From Candidatus Obscuribacter sp. (GTDB lineage Bacteria > Cyanobacteriota > Vampirovibrionia > Obscuribacterales > Obscuribacteraceae), in the NCBI GenBank assembly GCA_016712465.1, contig JADJQZ010000001.1, forward strand, positions 4,898,001 to 4,962,000: a stretch of 64,000 nucleotides of DNA. The letters run 5' to 3'. The number at the start of each line of letters is the position of its first letter. Position 1 is the first letter of the stretch. This document shows positions 1 through 7,616 of this stretch, piece by piece. The notes under the pieces were generated by a model that was not told where the DNA came from, did no database searches, and saw nothing but the letters and a program-made list of their open reading frames with translations. A program made the position numbers and the translations under genes.

Positions 1-565
1 CCTCGTCGTAAGCATTTTTCCCTCGATTCCACTTAAATACCATGGCGGTTGTTGGAACGAATTTTTTATTAAAAGAGTCTGCTTGTGTTAGGGTTATGAT
101 TCTAGCTTCTAAATTGCCAGTTGAATTCTCATCGGCTTTTGGTGAATACACTATTTCCGGATAGAACCTTGATCCTGTCTTAAGCAACATAGTCAGCTTT
201 TCATTTTGAAAACCAAATATACGTATTGAAAAAAAAGGTGAATATCCGCGCCAAACTGTTAGCAATTTATCTCTGTCAATATTCATAATATAGAGTGGCT
301 CAATACCAATTTCGTCCTTGGAGTACAGCACTTTTGCTCCATCGAAGATTCTCAATCTGACCGGCGGGAGAATTTCACCTTTCCGTGAAGGCAATTTAGC
401 GATTTCGACTTTAAGTTTTTCCTCTCGACCAATCAAGACCCATTCATGCAGAAATGCAACTTTGTCTCTTGTTTCTTTGACATTCTTAGCTGGGGTCTTA
501 GCCTCTAATTGACAGGCAAAACACAGATAGATGATTGCAAAAACTAAAACAGCTCGTCTTTTCAA
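1..565 (-). CDS. Secreted protein of unknown function (partial, 3' end outside window)
   Basis: This reading frame has no stop before the left edge, so the C-terminus lies outside the window. It begins at a TTG that shares four bases (TTGA) with the stop of the lysozyme-like gene upstream, which suggests translational coupling. The N-terminus has basic residues followed by a hydrophobic stretch ending near CQLEA, a likely signal peptide. About 188 residues are visible. The mature part looks like beta-rich sequence with no family I recognise. The start codon and the reality of the gene are supported by the continuous frame, the signal peptide and the coupling. Function is unknown; proximity to a lysozyme-like domain suggests a cell-envelope role, which is inference. 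Confidence 0.6.
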   Translation of the reverse strand, partial: MKRRAVLVFAIIYLCFACQLEAKTPAKNVKETRDKVAFLHEWVLIGREEKLKVEIAKLPSRKGEILPPVRLRIFDGAKVLYSKDEIGIEPLYIMNIDRDKLLTVWRGYSPFFSIRIFGFQNEKLTMLLKTGSRFYPEIVYSPKADENSTGNLEARIITLTQADSFNKKFVPTTAMVFKWNRGKNAYDE

Positions 566-939
566 TGTCCTTTGGCCTCCTCTAAGCACTCATACAGAGA
601 AGCAGTATTCTTACCTTTTGCCTTATCCTTGTCCCGCTTACTCAAACAACATTCGCAAGCCTTAATGTGGTCGTAATACGGCTTGCCATGCCCGCCAGAA
701 TATTGGATTATTCCTCTTTGAATGTCGCCTTTGTTTTGGTCTATAAAGTAGTCATCTATTCGCGTGCCAGCTCTCATGTTGTTATTGGGAATGCCCATTT
801 CACTCATTTTGGATCCCACTTGCAATGCAACGATTCGTGTAACGCCCATCATTCCCTTCGCGCCCGCTCCAGATTCACTTTCTGGATCAAACGTCGATTC
901 ATTGTAAATCTGACAAAGGACGAAGTTATTACTAACCAT
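562..939 (-). CDS. Lysozyme-like (SLT-type) domain, C-terminal part of a frameshifted gene
   Basis: The protein carries a recognisable soluble-lytic-transglycosylase-like core: QIYNESTFDPES, with the candidate catalytic Glu in NES, followed by GAGAKGMMGVT, typical of the SLT fold. Such enzymes cleave the MurNAc-GlcNAc bond of peptidoglycan. The listed start lies inside the domain. The same frame is open upstream to about position 990 and encodes plausible family sequence (RIESLGLVENYRELM) before a TAA. No start codon of the common kinds lies there, so the N-terminus must come from another frame. The membrane-anchored frame at 849-1217 provides it, implying a single gene broken by one frameshift near 985-1000. 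The tail has a Cys pair (ECC) and is Lys-rich. A sequencing error or a real pseudogene both fit. Confidence 0.6.
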   Translation of the reverse strand: MVSNNFVLCQIYNESTFDPESESGAGAKGMMGVTRIVALQVGSKMSEMGIPNNNMRAGTRIDDYFIDQNKGDIQRGIIQYSGGHGKPYYDHIKACECCLSKRDKDKAKGKNTASLYECLEEAKGH

Positions 940-1217
940 AAGCTCGCGATAATTTTCAACCAGACCGAGACTTTCAATCCGAATTTCTGCTTACTCAAAA
1001 ACCTGTTTGGCATTTCAAGCCCAAGAAGACCAAGGCATTTCATCAATGCTAGGACTGTCGAGCAGAGTACGGGGATACCCAACATGTACAGGACTGAATG
1101 ATGTACAGCAGAAACAGCAAACGTGCCAATATTCAAGAGCACGATGAAACACAGAAGAACCAACACCCTTACTGTTTGACGGATTTTCACCACCACTTTG
1201 GACACGTCAATCACCAC
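849..1217 (-). CDS. Membrane anchor, N-terminal part of the frameshifted lysozyme-like gene
   Basis: A GTG-initiated frame encodes two hydrophobic segments (around residues 17-35 and 42-65) and then a short linker ending near FLSKQ. After that the frame stops looking like coding sequence, while the neighbouring frame begins to match the lysozyme-like domain. I read residues 1 to about 75 as the true N-terminus of a roughly 215-residue membrane-bound peptidoglycan hydrolase, joined to the frame at 562-990 through a one-base frame change. The last ~45 residues given by this frame are probably an artefact of running past the break. It lies 74 bp downstream of the thioredoxin-fold gene on the same strand. 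Confidence 0.45.
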   Translation of the reverse strand: MVIDVSKVVVKIRQTVRVLVLLCFIVLLNIGTFAVSAVHHSVLYMLGIPVLCSTVLALMKCLGLLGLEMPNRFLSKQKFGLKVSVWLKIIASLWLVITSSFVRFTMNRRLIQKVNLERARRE

Positions 1218-1291
1218 GCAACAGTCGCAGAGCTGGTCGCTCCAGTTAAATCACCGCTAGCTCCTGCTCTCATTCTCGACAAAGCATTTTT

Positions 1292-2374
1292 TTACTGCTC
1301 GCTATCTGTCGCCAATTTATTCCTTCCACTTTCGATGAAGTCGATAAGCCCGTCATCGTAAAGGTTACCCCTCTGTACAACCGGCTTGCCGTCTTTAGTA
1401 TCGAGCAAAATCACAGCCGGCAAGGTGTTGACGCCGTATTGTTTTTTCAGATACTCAATATCTTTATCGAGGGCAGGCTGGAAGGGGTGATACTCAACCA
1501 GCACCGGGCGGGTTTTGGAGTTGACAATGGCGGCAAGTTTTTTGGAATGCAAGGAAGAGAGCCGGAAATAATCGCAGTCATAGCCGGCATCGGCTAAAAG
1601 GAATAGCATCCTGGGTTTGACCTGCGCACGGACAGAAGTTTTCTCATTGAGAATTGAACTAGGCTGCCACTTTACCAGCCCCCGAGTGGGTTTAAGAGTG
1701 TGCCAGGTCTTAGCCATGTAGAGATACTCCAGCAAATCCTCCTTGTCTCGATAGCGAACCAGGAGCGGTGGCTTATGGGCGCCCAGACTATCAAATGCTC
1801 CACTGCGCCCCATTTCAAATCGGTGTCCATAGCTATCGCCGTAAGGATTGACATGCTCAGGGTCGGTGGCCCCCAACTCTATAAGGTTTGCCGTGGACGC
1901 TATGTCACGAGCAGAAGCATCGAGCAGGCGGTACGGCACTACATAGAGTCCGCTTTGCTGATAGTCCATATTCACTTGATGAGTAAAGCCTTTAAACTCC
2001 TTACCCAGACTTTCATCGGTAACCGGTTGAACAGATACGGGTACCTTCACCGGAATGAAATTCTCGTTCACATAGTTGTAGATTTCCGGCTGGCAAAGTC
2101 CGTCAGACTCAAGGCGATAGGCAAATTCATCGCCTTTATAAAGCACCGCATACAAAAGTGGCTTTCTGGTCAGCTTAGCTTCGCTGATTGCCTGGGTGCG
2201 GCTGCGCCACTTAATAGGCGGCTGCTTGCGAAATGGTGAAGAGAGATCGTAAGTAATATTCAAGCCGAACTCTTTGTCTACGCAGAGAAAAGAAGCCAAC
2301 ATGAATGAACAGCCGGCAACAAGATAGAGCAACAAAGGCTGCTTGCGAGTACCCTTGTATTTAGTCCTGGCCAT
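1292..2374 (-). CDS. Membrane-anchored protein with two thioredoxin-like domains
   Basis: A 360-residue protein with one N-terminal membrane segment (about residues 14-32) and a large extracytoplasmic part. Two regions have the pattern of thioredoxin-fold proteins. Residues ~55-120 (RKPLLYAVLYKGDEF, then an end-of-fold stretch NENFIPVKV) resemble thioredoxin_7/DUF255-type domains. Residues ~255-345 contain RPVLVEYHPFQPALD and the cis-Pro-like motif VNTLPAVILLD. Neither has a CXXC redox pair, so thiol-disulphide chemistry is doubtful. The gene overlaps the 3' end of the ABC permease gene by 14 bp and is the third gene of that operon, so it may serve the transporter. That functional link is inference. 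Confidence 0.7.
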   Translation of the reverse strand: MARTKYKGTRKQPLLLYLVAGCSFMLASFLCVDKEFGLNITYDLSSPFRKQPPIKWRSRTQAISEAKLTRKPLLYAVLYKGDEFAYRLESDGLCQPEIYNYVNENFIPVKVPVSVQPVTDESLGKEFKGFTHQVNMDYQQSGLYVVPYRLLDASARDIASTANLIELGATDPEHVNPYGDSYGHRFEMGRSGAFDSLGAHKPPLLVRYRDKEDLLEYLYMAKTWHTLKPTRGLVKWQPSSILNEKTSVRAQVKPRMLFLLADAGYDCDYFRLSSLHSKKLAAIVNSKTRPVLVEYHPFQPALDKDIEYLKKQYGVNTLPAVILLDTKDGKPVVQRGNLYDDGLIDFIESGRNKLATDSEQ

Positions 2375-3149
2375 ATGAGAACTCCTTGCGGCTGAGGAAA
2401 AATATGGCTAGCGACAGACAAACAGTCACCACACAAACAAAATTTATGGTGGATGTAAAAATGGCGTTGCTGCCGTTCAAGATTTCGGAAACAGGAATGT
2501 TGGGAAAGAAAAACACAGCGAAACCACTGCCGACAACATTTGTCAGATGAGTCATGAACTGCTGACCGGCTGTTCCCGCGCCTCGCATACAAACTTCGCT
2601 TATAAGTATTGGTCGAAGAAACTGCATGCCCACCATGCCGGCGAAGAGAGTACCGACGATCAAAGCCAGATCTTTCAGACCGGTAACAAGAGAAGAGTAG
2701 AAGATGAGCATGCTGGCCGTGCCAAAAGCAAGGATGACACGCTCAAGGCCGTTAGCCACGAAATCGAGGTTACTTAGCAAAGGCGGATGCAAGATTACGG
2801 AAACGGCATGCTCCACAAACAAGCATTGCAAAGAGCAGAGGGAAGCAGCAAAACCCACCGCGAACCATTTGCTCAGTACATAGCGACTGACGGTCAGGGG
2901 TCGGGCCAGAACCAGTGAGATGGTGCCGTGCTGCCTCTCGCAACTGATGACGCCGACACCCCAGATGAGCGCAAACAGACTGGCCACAAAGGGATAGGAA
3001 ATCATATCTTCCATGAGGTCGTACTCGTAAGTACAGCGCCTCCAGGTAAAGTGAGCCAGGGGAGCCAATATAAGCAAGGTGAGAAGAATCAACCTGACAT
3101 TATTGGACTTGAACTGCCGCCAGGTATTAACGCATATAGCTCGGTTCAC
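2361..3149 (-). CDS. ABC-2 type transporter permease
   Basis: A 262-residue polytopic membrane protein with about six hydrophobic segments (near residues 20-38, 50-70, 95-115, 140-160, 165-190 and 232-255). The segment ISCERQHGTISLVLARPLTVSRYVLSK is the hallmark of the ABC-2/NosY-like permease family: an amphipathic coupling region after the second helix. It would form a homodimer with the ATPase encoded just upstream, with which it overlaps by four bases (ATGA). The substrate cannot be told from sequence; related systems export lipids, drugs or heme-related compounds, or assemble copper enzymes. Confidence 0.85.
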   Translation of the reverse strand: MNRAICVNTWRQFKSNNVRLILLTLLILAPLAHFTWRRCTYEYDLMEDMISYPFVASLFALIWGVGVISCERQHGTISLVLARPLTVSRYVLSKWFAVGFAASLCSLQCLFVEHAVSVILHPPLLSNLDFVANGLERVILAFGTASMLIFYSSLVTGLKDLALIVGTLFAGMVGMQFLRPILISEVCMRGAGTAGQQFMTHLTNVVGSGFAVFFFPNIPVSEILNGSNAIFTSTINFVCVVTVCLSLAIFFLSRKEFSYGQD

Positions 3150-4159
3150 AGTTTCTCTCCTCTGCGCATTTCGTCGATAAAGACCCGTTGCAACCTGGAC
3201 AATTCAGGCAAGACTCGTGTTACCGGCACGCCGGCTTCCACTAAACCTTTAATGAGACTGGCACTGTCTTCTTCATTGTCGACAAAAACCCTGGCCAGCC
3301 CGTCTTCCGGGGAAAATTGTTCAAGGGTGGCGCCACAATGAGCAGTTACCCTGGTAAAAGTGGAAGCTTCCACAGGAGCCCCGTCCAAAAGCCACTTAAC
3401 GATGAGGGTGTGGCTCAAGCTGCTTTCCCGGTTGCGCAAATTCTCTTCCTTGATCACTTTCCCTTTCTGAATAAAGGCGACGCGATCGCAGCTCCGCTCG
3501 ATCTGGTCGAGCTGGTGCGAATTGAGCAAAAAGGTAAGACCTTCCGCCCGCAGACTCTGCAAAAGTTCCTGCACAACAAGCACGCCATGGGGATCCATGC
3601 CGGATGCCGGTTCATCCAGAAGCAAATAGCGAGGTTTACCAATCAAGGCCTGGGCAAAGCCAAGGCGCTGCAGCATGCCGCGCGAGTACTTGCGCACCGG
3701 CTTAGACCAGGCCGAAGGCTCCAGGTCGACCCGGCGCAATAGCTCCTCGGTTTCCGCATCTTGCAGTTTGTGGGGACGCCCGCTCAGCTCATGGTGATAG
3801 TGCAGGAAGTCGCGCCCGGTCATCCAGCGGTCAAAGGTGAGGCGCTCGGGCAAATAGCCTACATTGGACCGGGTGACCAGATCGTCCACGGCCAGACCGT
3901 CTATGGAAATGGTGCCGCTTTGATAATTGAGGAAACCCATTAAACAGCCAAGCAAAGTCGTCTTACCGGCACCGTTTGGCCCCACCAGACCAAGGGCTTC
4001 GCCCGGTCGCACGGTTAAACTGAGCCCATCGATGGCCTTAACCCGGCCACCCTTGTAGGTCTTGCACAGGTTTACAACCTCAATGCCGCTACCGCTAGCA
4101 CTTTCAGGCTGACAAGTAGAACCACCGGCTTGAACGGCGGCAGCATTAACATCTCTCAA
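3146..4159 (-). CDS. ABC transporter ATP-binding protein
   Basis: A 337-residue ATPase of the ABC-2 exporter class. Visible motifs are Walker A GPNGAGKTT, a Q-loop region followed by YLPERL, the signature YSRGMLQR (the usual degenerate form in this class), Walker B RYLLLDEPASGMDPHG and the switch His in LNSHQ. The first ~28 residues are an unconserved leader, and the C-terminal ~100 residues form the extra domain common in exporter ATPases. It is the first gene of a three-gene operon with the permease and the thioredoxin-like protein. It energises transport at the cytoplasmic face of the membrane. An alternative start inside the first 28 residues is possible. Confidence 0.92.
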   Translation of the reverse strand: MRDVNAAAVQAGGSTCQPESASGSGIEVVNLCKTYKGGRVKAIDGLSLTVRPGEALGLVGPNGAGKTTLLGCLMGFLNYQSGTISIDGLAVDDLVTRSNVGYLPERLTFDRWMTGRDFLHYHHELSGRPHKLQDAETEELLRRVDLEPSAWSKPVRKYSRGMLQRLGFAQALIGKPRYLLLDEPASGMDPHGVLVVQELLQSLRAEGLTFLLNSHQLDQIERSCDRVAFIQKGKVIKEENLRNRESSLSHTLIVKWLLDGAPVEASTFTRVTAHCGATLEQFSPEDGLARVFVDNEEDSASLIKGLVEAGVPVTRVLPELSRLQRVFIDEMRRGEKL

Positions 4160-4248
4160 GAATTGAGCCCTCGCAGGAAGGGTAAAAACTTGTTACCTGG
4201 TAGTCAACTGGCAGTCTTTCCATTCTAATGTCGCCTGCTCCAAATTGC

Positions 4249-4271
4249 TAGAACAACTAGGAACAACTAAG
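4249..4271. repeat. Short direct repeat (GAACAACTA x2) in divergent promoter region
   Basis: Two adjacent copies of the 9-mer GAACAACTA lie between the divergent ABC operon (start 4159) and the secreted protein at 4322. Spaced direct repeats in such a place may bind a regulator, but no known site matches. Confidence 0.3.
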
Positions 4272-4321
4272 TTCAGGCCAAATTTAGTCTAGGATCACTC
4301 TGATTATGTTACAAGTGAAGC

Positions 4322-5260
4322 ATGAACGCTCCTGCACTCACCCTGATCACCAGAGGGGGTTTTCCCCAGTTTAAAATCAGCCGCGGCCACTCGGCCATGG
4401 TTCTGGCCATTTTAATCAGCCTCAATTTAGCCGTGGGAGCTCAAGCTCAGGGTTTTGGCGCCGACCGGGGGGAAACTTTTGGCAGAGAGCAGGCTCCTTT
4501 TGGTGGAGAGCCGGGCACTTTTGGCAGAGAGCCCGCTCCTTTTGGTGGAGAGCCTGATTCTTTTGGTAGAGAGTCCGCTCCTTTCGGCAGAGAGCCGGAT
4601 ACTTTTGGTAGAAAGACGGATACTTTCGGCAGAGAGTCGAATACTTTTGGTAGAGAGCCCATAAACCAGGAAGAAACTTCACAAGTCGTACCTACCGGGG
4701 TAGACCAGGGCAACCAGGTAAAACCAGAGCAAGCCGGTAAGGAAGACGAAACCAGCGCCAAATCCGGGAAAGACGAGAAAAAGCAGGGCAAGTGGGCCAT
4801 TATCCAGGAAGGAGCCGGTCGGTTCCGCTACCAGATGCCCAATGGCTGGGCCCTGACCAGAAATCCCTTCGTTGCCACAGACGTTCTGGTGAAAGAAGCG
4901 GGAGACCTGAACAAATCGATAGTTTTTGAAGTGCGCCGCGGCAAGCCCAATGTTAAAGCGCGCAAGGTTCTGGAAAAACAGATGCAGGAGAAGTTGAAAA
5001 CTTCAAAAGTTCTGGAAAATCTTGTGGTCACCCTCGGTAGCGATAAAAAGGCTGGAGCAAGACTCTCACTGGAAGGCGAAACCAAAGATTTCCATGTCTG
5101 GCAAACGGCATATCTTATCGACCTGGGTCGAGGCTCTTACCTGGTCATGACCGGCTCCACACCCTTGACCGCGGACAAAGAATTAGCCGATACTCTGGCT
5201 AGAATGGCCGATACCATCGAAGCCACCCACCAGAAAATCTCGAAAATAGTCAGGAAGTAA
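4322..5260 (+). CDS. Secreted protein with nine 7-residue FGRE repeats and a PsbP-like domain
   Basis: 312 residues. An N-terminal hydrophobic segment (about 25-43, ending AVGAQAQG) is a likely signal peptide. Residues 51-113 are nine tandem heptads of the form xxFGREx, with R or K and G as the main variable positions. A charged linker follows. The C-terminal ~155 residues begin with FRYQMPNGWALTRNPF and then show alternating beta strands and a helix, resembling PsbP/DUF1795-like domains; that assignment is by eye and uncertain. The next gene starts 10 bp downstream, so the two are probably co-transcribed. The function is unknown. The repeats look like a flexible, charged stalk between membrane or signal and the folded domain. 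Confidence 0.75.
   Translation: MNAPALTLITRGGFPQFKISRGHSAMVLAILISLNLAVGAQAQGFGADRGETFGREQAPFGGEPGTFGREPAPFGGEPDSFGRESAPFGREPDTFGRKTDTFGRESNTFGREPINQEETSQVVPTGVDQGNQVKPEQAGKEDETSAKSGKDEKKQGKWAIIQEGAGRFRYQMPNGWALTRNPFVATDVLVKEAGDLNKSIVFEVRRGKPNVKARKVLEKQMQEKLKTSKVLENLVVTLGSDKKAGARLSLEGETKDFHVWQTAYLIDLGRGSYLVMTGSTPLTADKELADTLARMADTIEATHQKISKIVRK
4472..4660 (+). repeat. 21-bp coding tandem repeat (nine FGRE heptads)
   Basis: Nine consecutive 21-bp units encode heptads such as APFGGEP, DTFGREP and NTFGREP. Units diverge at the first, second and last positions while F-G is invariant, pointing to older duplication rather than very recent slippage. Confidence 0.85.
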
Positions 5261-5270
5261 GCCGAATACT

Positions 5271-5948
5271 ATGACCACATCTTTCGGGCGCTCTGCACCA
5301 CTTATTCTGGTACTTGCCTTCATTCTCGGCATGTACGGCTTCAGCCAGGCATCGCGCAAAGCCGATCCCAAGTTCTCTCGCGACTTGAAAACCACTTACC
5401 CCAGGCAAGCCTATCAAGCGATGTTCTATCAGAAGTCGGACAAAGGCGAGGGGCGAGTGATTCTCTCTTCCGACGGCAAAGGTCATGTGCGCTTGAAGGA
5501 AGTAGCATCGGTGATGCGTTTTTCACAGCCGTTCAAGAACAGTGTCGGCAGCGAGCGCACCGAAAATCTCTTCCTCTCCGTAGATAGAATCACCCTGCTC
5601 GACTACCTGCAGGGCAAGAAATACATTGTCTTCCAACATGATAAGACGATTCAGGAGAGCCCTCTCACCAACCTGGGAGTGGGCATTTTCGACGAGGAAA
5701 TGTACAAGTCTTCCGACGCCAAACGCCTGGAAGACACGGTCATTGACGGCACACCCGTGCGAGGTTGGTTGACTACTTTTCCCCTCACCGATGCCGAGCA
5801 AGTGGAGGCCTGGTTTTCCAAACAAACCGGTTGCCTGGTCTTCGCTCGTGGAGCGGGCGTCACCACCAACTTGCTCAAATACCAGAAAGGCAGTTTGCCG
5901 GCTCGCGATTTTCTGCCGCCGGAAGGCTACAAGAAGACGAAGATCTAG
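5271..5948 (+). CDS. Secreted protein of unknown function (lipoprotein-sorting-like fold suspected)
   Basis: 225 residues with an N-terminal hydrophobic segment (about 9-26, ending FSQAS) that is probably a signal peptide or anchor. The rest alternates short strands: QAMFYQKSD, GRVILSSDGKGHVRLKE, ITLLDYLQGKKYIVF, IDGTPVRGWLTTF. This order is like the outer-membrane lipoprotein carrier/DUF4412 fold, in which a beta sheet is followed by a conserved substitution and digestion pattern; I am not certain. It follows the FGRE-repeat protein by 10 bp. Its 3' end overlaps the convergent FMN reductase gene by four bases. Confidence 0.7.
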   Translation: MTTSFGRSAPLILVLAFILGMYGFSQASRKADPKFSRDLKTTYPRQAYQAMFYQKSDKGEGRVILSSDGKGHVRLKEVASVMRFSQPFKNSVGSERTENLFLSVDRITLLDYLQGKKYIVFQHDKTIQESPLTNLGVGIFDEEMYKSSDAKRLEDTVIDGTPVRGWLTTFPLTDAEQVEAWFSKQTGCLVFARGAGVTTNLLKYQKGSLPARDFLPPEGYKKTKI

Positions 5949-6478
5949 AGCACCCGGTTGAACTTGCTCTGGGTCTCCGCCAATAAAGAAGCGGCACCGG
6001 CCAGTTCCTGCAAGCGACGAGCGACGGCTTCGTCTTTCAGTTCGTCACCGGCGAAGGCGTCCCCATCACAGTAGACAAAACGCGGTACAACCAGACAGCG
6101 AAAATCAAGCATCAAGGCATTGGCTATACTCATCACCGACATATAGCTAGACTTGCCGCCGGCAGCGGAGACAAAGCCCACCACTTTGTTCTCCCAGGCT
6201 TTTCCGGTCAACTCCACCAGGTTTTTCAAAGCGGCCGAATAGCTAAAGTTATAGACAGGAAAGCCGACAATTAGCAGGTCTGCTTCCGCGATGAGCTTAT
6301 GCACTTCTTTCACATTGGCGGCACCATAGGCGGCACCACCATCACAGAGGGGCAGTGGATAATCTCGCAGATCAAGGAACTTGCGCTCAGCCGCGGGCAA
6401 GACCTCAAACACATGGCGAGCCATGATACGACTGCGGCTGTCGGGATTCAAACTGGCGCTGATAACGAGACTCTTCAT
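5945..6478 (-). CDS. NAD(P)H-dependent FMN reductase-family flavoprotein
   Basis: 177 residues, the usual size of this flavodoxin-like family. The N-terminal strand and phosphate-binding loop read VISASLNPDSRSR. The flavin-contacting motif GFPVYNFSYSAALKN is followed by KVVGFVSAAGGKSSYMS, as in NADPH-dependent FMN reductases and chromate/quinone reductases. It would reduce a flavin or a small substrate in the cytoplasm. The true electron acceptor cannot be told. The gene is convergent with the upstream secreted-protein gene (four-base overlap), and its own upstream region is a short T-rich repeat. Confidence 0.85.
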   Translation of the reverse strand: MKSLVISASLNPDSRSRIMARHVFEVLPAAERKFLDLRDYPLPLCDGGAAYGAANVKEVHKLIAEADLLIVGFPVYNFSYSAALKNLVELTGKAWENKVVGFVSAAGGKSSYMSVMSIANALMLDFRCLVVPRFVYCDGDAFAGDELKDEAVARRLQELAGAASLLAETQSKFNRVL

Positions 6479-6486
6479 CTGTTCCT

Positions 6487-6535
6487 TCTTTTAGACTCTT
6501 AAACTTTTAGGCTTTTAGACTTATAAACTCTTAGA
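6487..6535. repeat. Short imperfect T-rich direct repeats
   Basis: The stretch repeats variants of CTTTTAGACT and ACTCTTA two or three times over about 48 bp between the reductase start and the stop of the TPR gene. It may be slippage-derived. No promoter match is convincing. Confidence 0.4.
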
Positions 6536-7616
6536 AGCCAGGGTCGGTAGGCATATTGCGCAGGCGCTCCTGCTCTTCCCTGATTCTGGCGTCTACCGTC
6601 TTCTGCTCTTGATCACGCATGTAAGGAGTGGGATTGGTCGGTGCCGGCGCTTCATTTTCAGCAGCCAGTTTGTGCTCGATTACGGCAATGCGACGCTCCA
6701 CCTGATTGACACGCTCCCGGTCTTCCTCGCCGCAACTGGCTACAAACTGTTTGTATTCTTTGAGAGCCGAGGACAGGTGCCTTTCCGACTCCAACAACAT
6801 AGCCAATTGCAAATGCACTTCCCGGTTGCGCGCATCATACTCAAGGGCCCGGTGCCAGTTCTCAATGGCGCCCTGGTGATTGCCCTTGGTGAGCAGACAG
6901 AGCCCTATGTCCAGGTGCACCCGGTCGTAATGAATGCCTACGAGGGGATTTTTGGTGGTGGTCATATCCATCAAGGTCTGATAGGCCAGCACCCACTCTT
7001 TCAACTTCATCAGGCATTCGGCATAACGAATCCAGGCTTCATACAGATCCCAATCGCGCTTATTGTTGCCCAGGGCTTCTCGATAGCTATCCAGAGCAGC
7101 CCGGTAATGGCCGGCGGTGTCTTCATTGATACCGGCCGCCAGGTGAATCTGGCGAAAGAGCGGATCTCGGTAATCGGTGGCGGAGAAGGCTTTCATTATC
7201 TCTTCCCGAGCCTTCTGGTAATTCTTCATGCGGGTATAAACCTGGGCCAGGGCCAGGTGCCCCGGTCCAGCCTTATCGAGAGCCTGCTCCACATGGCGGC
7301 TGAGAGCATCAAGGGCTTTTTGGTCTTGCCCCTTGGCTTTGTAGGTCATGCCCAGGTAGTAGAAAGCCTCCGGTGCATAGCCGTTGCGGGCAAAATAGGT
7401 AGCCTGCAAAAGAGCATCGATGGCACCATCGTAGTCGCCCTTCTCGTAAAGCTGCTTGCCCAGACGAGCGTTTTTCTCACTGGGATCTTTGGTGTTTTTG
7501 CTGGAAGTCTTTCCATAAGCCGGCGAAAGCTGGGTGCTTGCCGACTCCAAAAGTACCGTGCCGGAAGACATGAGTACAAGCAGGAAAAGGGCTGGCAATT
7601 TACGCGGATACTTCAT
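6531..7616 (-). CDS. Secreted TPR-repeat protein
   Basis: I start at the ATG at 7616 (361 residues, MKYPRKLP) because the basic start and hydrophobic core (LFLLVLMSSGTVLLE) make a signal peptide. An upstream in-frame ATG would add 11 residues. The ATG lies inside the last codons of ligA, a 17-bp overlap that suggests coupled translation. The body is a run of about six TPR units, for example LGKQLYEKGDYDGAIDALLQA and PGHLALAQVYTRMKNYQKAREE, giving a helical solenoid for protein binding. A Glu/Arg-rich tail closes the protein. The partner is unknown. Pairing with ligA is probably only positional. Confidence 0.85.
   Translation of the reverse strand: MKYPRKLPALFLLVLMSSGTVLLESASTQLSPAYGKTSSKNTKDPSEKNARLGKQLYEKGDYDGAIDALLQATYFARNGYAPEAFYYLGMTYKAKGQDQKALDALSRHVEQALDKAGPGHLALAQVYTRMKNYQKAREEIMKAFSATDYRDPLFRQIHLAAGINEDTAGHYRAALDSYREALGNNKRDWDLYEAWIRYAECLMKLKEWVLAYQTLMDMTTTKNPLVGIHYDRVHLDIGLCLLTKGNHQGAIENWHRALEYDARNREVHLQLAMLLESERHLSSALKEYKQFVASCGEEDRERVNQVERRIAVIEHKLAAENEAPAPTNPTPYMRDQEQKTVDARIREEQERLRNMPTDPGF

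Noticed and set aside
4422..4800. Minus-strand open frames across the FGRE repeats
   Set aside because: Shadows of the 21-bp repeat; no start site and codon pattern follow the plus-strand protein.
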